Shown here: positions 63,189 to 64,000 of the stretch, piece by piece
Layout: every line of letters starts with the position of its first letter
How positions within the stretch are numbered: the stretch's first letter is position 1
Assembly (NCBI RefSeq): GCF_007991755.1
Contig: NZ_BJYY01000012.1
Location: forward strand, 186,001 to 250,000
Source of the DNA: Cellulomonas aerilata
GTDB lineage: Bacteria; Actinomycetota; Actinomycetes; Actinomycetales; Cellulomonadaceae
Direction: 5' to 3'
DNA length: 64,000 nucleotides
The notes under the pieces: generated by a model
What the model was told of the DNA's origin: nothing
The model's input: the letters and a program-made list of their open reading frames with translations, nothing else
Databases searched by the model: none
Program-made: the position numbers and the translations under genes

Positions 63189-64000
63189 TCAGTCGGTGAG
63201 GGTTCGCACCACCGCGTCGGCGAGCAGCCGCCCGCGGCGCGTGAGCAGCACGCGGGGTCCCTGCCGGTCGGCGCCCAGGGCGGCGCGGCCGTCCACCAGC
63301 CCGTCGGCGACGAGCCCGGCGACGTCCCGACGGGCCCGCGTGGACAGCGTGTCCAGCGGCAGCCCCTCGGCGAGGCGCACGCCGAGCATGACGCGCTCGA
63401 GCTGGGCGGACCCGGGCTCGAGCACCTCCCGTCCGGCGGCCGGGCTCAGCCCCGCCTCGAGCCGGGCGGCGTAGGCGCGCGGGTGCTTGACGTTCCACCA
63501 GCGCACCCCGCCGACGTGCGAGTGGGCGCCGGGGCCCACGCCCCACCAGTCGTCCCCGCGCCAGTAGGCCAGGTTGTGGCGGCACGCGTGCCCGGGTGAC
63601 CTGGCCCAGTTGCTGACCTCGTACCAGTGCAGGCCCGCCGCGGTGAGCATGGCGTCGGCCACCTCGTACTTGCGCGCCTGGTCGTCCTCCGTGGGCAGGG
63701 CGACCTGGCCGCGGCGCACCTGGGCCGCCATCCTGGTGCCGGCCTCCACGACGAGCGCGTACGCGGAGACGTGGTCGACGCCGGTGGCCAGCGCGGTCTC
63801 CAGGCTCAGGCGCCAGTCGTCCAGCGACTCCCCCGGCGTCCCGTAGATCAGGTCCAGCGAGACGTCCAGGCCGGCGTCACGGGCCCACCGGACGACGTCC
63901 GGGATCCGCCGGGGGTCGTGGGTGCGCTCCAGGGTGGCCAGGACGTGCGGGACGGCGGACTGCATCCCGAACGACACCCGGGTGAACCCGGCGTCGGCGA
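63189..64000 (-). CDS. hemW: Radical SAM heme chaperone HemW (5' end outside window)
   Basis: The C-terminal ~270 residues are visible. HemW (formerly called coproporphyrinogen dehydrogenase-like HemN) inserts heme into membrane enzymes. Visible hallmarks are RVSFGMQS, DLIYGTPGESLDDWRLSLE, VDHVSAYALVVEAGTR, YEVSNWARSPGHACRHNLAYW, GVGPGAHSHVGG and the HemN_C domain. The 4Fe-4S CxxxCxxC motif would lie beyond the right edge. Standing next to DUF3097 is the normal actinobacterial order. Confidence 0.93.
   Translation of the reverse strand, partial: ADAGFTRVSFGMQSAVPHVLATLERTHDPRRIPDVVRWARDAGLDVSLDLIYGTPGESLDDWRLSLETALATGVDHVSAYALVVEAGTRMAAQVRRGQVALPTEDDQARKYEVADAMLTAAGLHWYEVSNWARSPGHACRHNLAYWRGDDWWGVGPGAHSHVGGVRWWNVKHPRAYAARLEAGLSPAAGREVLEPGSAQLERVMLGVRLAEGLPLDTLSTRARRDVAGLVADGLVDGRAALGADRQGPRVLLTRRGRLLADAVVRTLTD

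Overview
The window is very GC-rich DNA with strong third-position GC bias, overlapping stop/start junctions (GTGA, ATGA, TGATG), many leaderless starts 6-8 bases after a TANNNT -10 element, and actinobacterial gene content (DtxR-type iron box, znu/zur, SARP regulator, DUF3097). Gene order and a secreted GH3 glucosidase with a LacI regulator suggest a Cellulomonas-like or related cellulolytic actinobacterium. The genus is inference; the phylum is well supported. No rRNA, CRISPR array or transposase was seen.

Layout. (1) 1-6.6 kb: an iron-regulated operon on the minus strand encodes an adenylation-carrier-acyltransferase fusion protein, then an Fe-type ABC importer (binding lipoprotein, permease, ATPase cut by the window edge). 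A phosphopantetheinyl transferase is divergent, and one near-perfect iron box lies in the 55-bp gap. (2) 6.6-13.5 kb: decayed sequence, a GH3 glucosidase with its LacI regulator and operator, frameshifted DUF4259 and DUF3644 remnants, the 3' half of a tRNA-Pro (probable attachment-site scar) and an intact tRNA-Asn. (3) 13.5-35.9 kb: mostly housekeeping: dnaG, dgt, a GH13 glucosidase, dusB, a two-gene ABC exporter, a secreted trypsin-like protease, glyS, the znuA-znuC-znuB-zur operon with a Zur box, uppS, recO and leuA. (4) 36.2-52.1 kb: an accessory block between leuA and era, genes I would expect close together in this group. It holds an AfsR/SARP-type regulator behind a 13-codon Cys-Cys leader ORF, lepB, a Tat-type multicopper oxidase, a CopD-like protein, a small membrane protein, a 1,948-residue triple-repeat multicopper oxidase and a membrane alpha/beta hydrolase. 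(5) 52.3-64 kb: the conserved run era, CBS/CorC protein, ybeY, phoH, HIT, rsmE, dnaJ, hrcA (with CIRCE), then a DUF1059 gene, an EAL phosphodiesterase, DUF3097, a DUF4870 protein and hemW (5' end outside the window).

Two candidate undescribed systems stand out. The first is the iron-box-controlled module: one polypeptide appears to contain the three Dlt-like activities (ligase, carrier, membrane acyltransferase), with its own activating PPTase and an iron importer. The second is the copper block, where four minus-strand genes each carry an upstream tandem repeat of the form (G/T)TTGACG-N4-(G/T)TTGAC with 11-bp periodicity (one copy degenerate), suggesting a shared response-regulator regulon that includes the giant oxidase.
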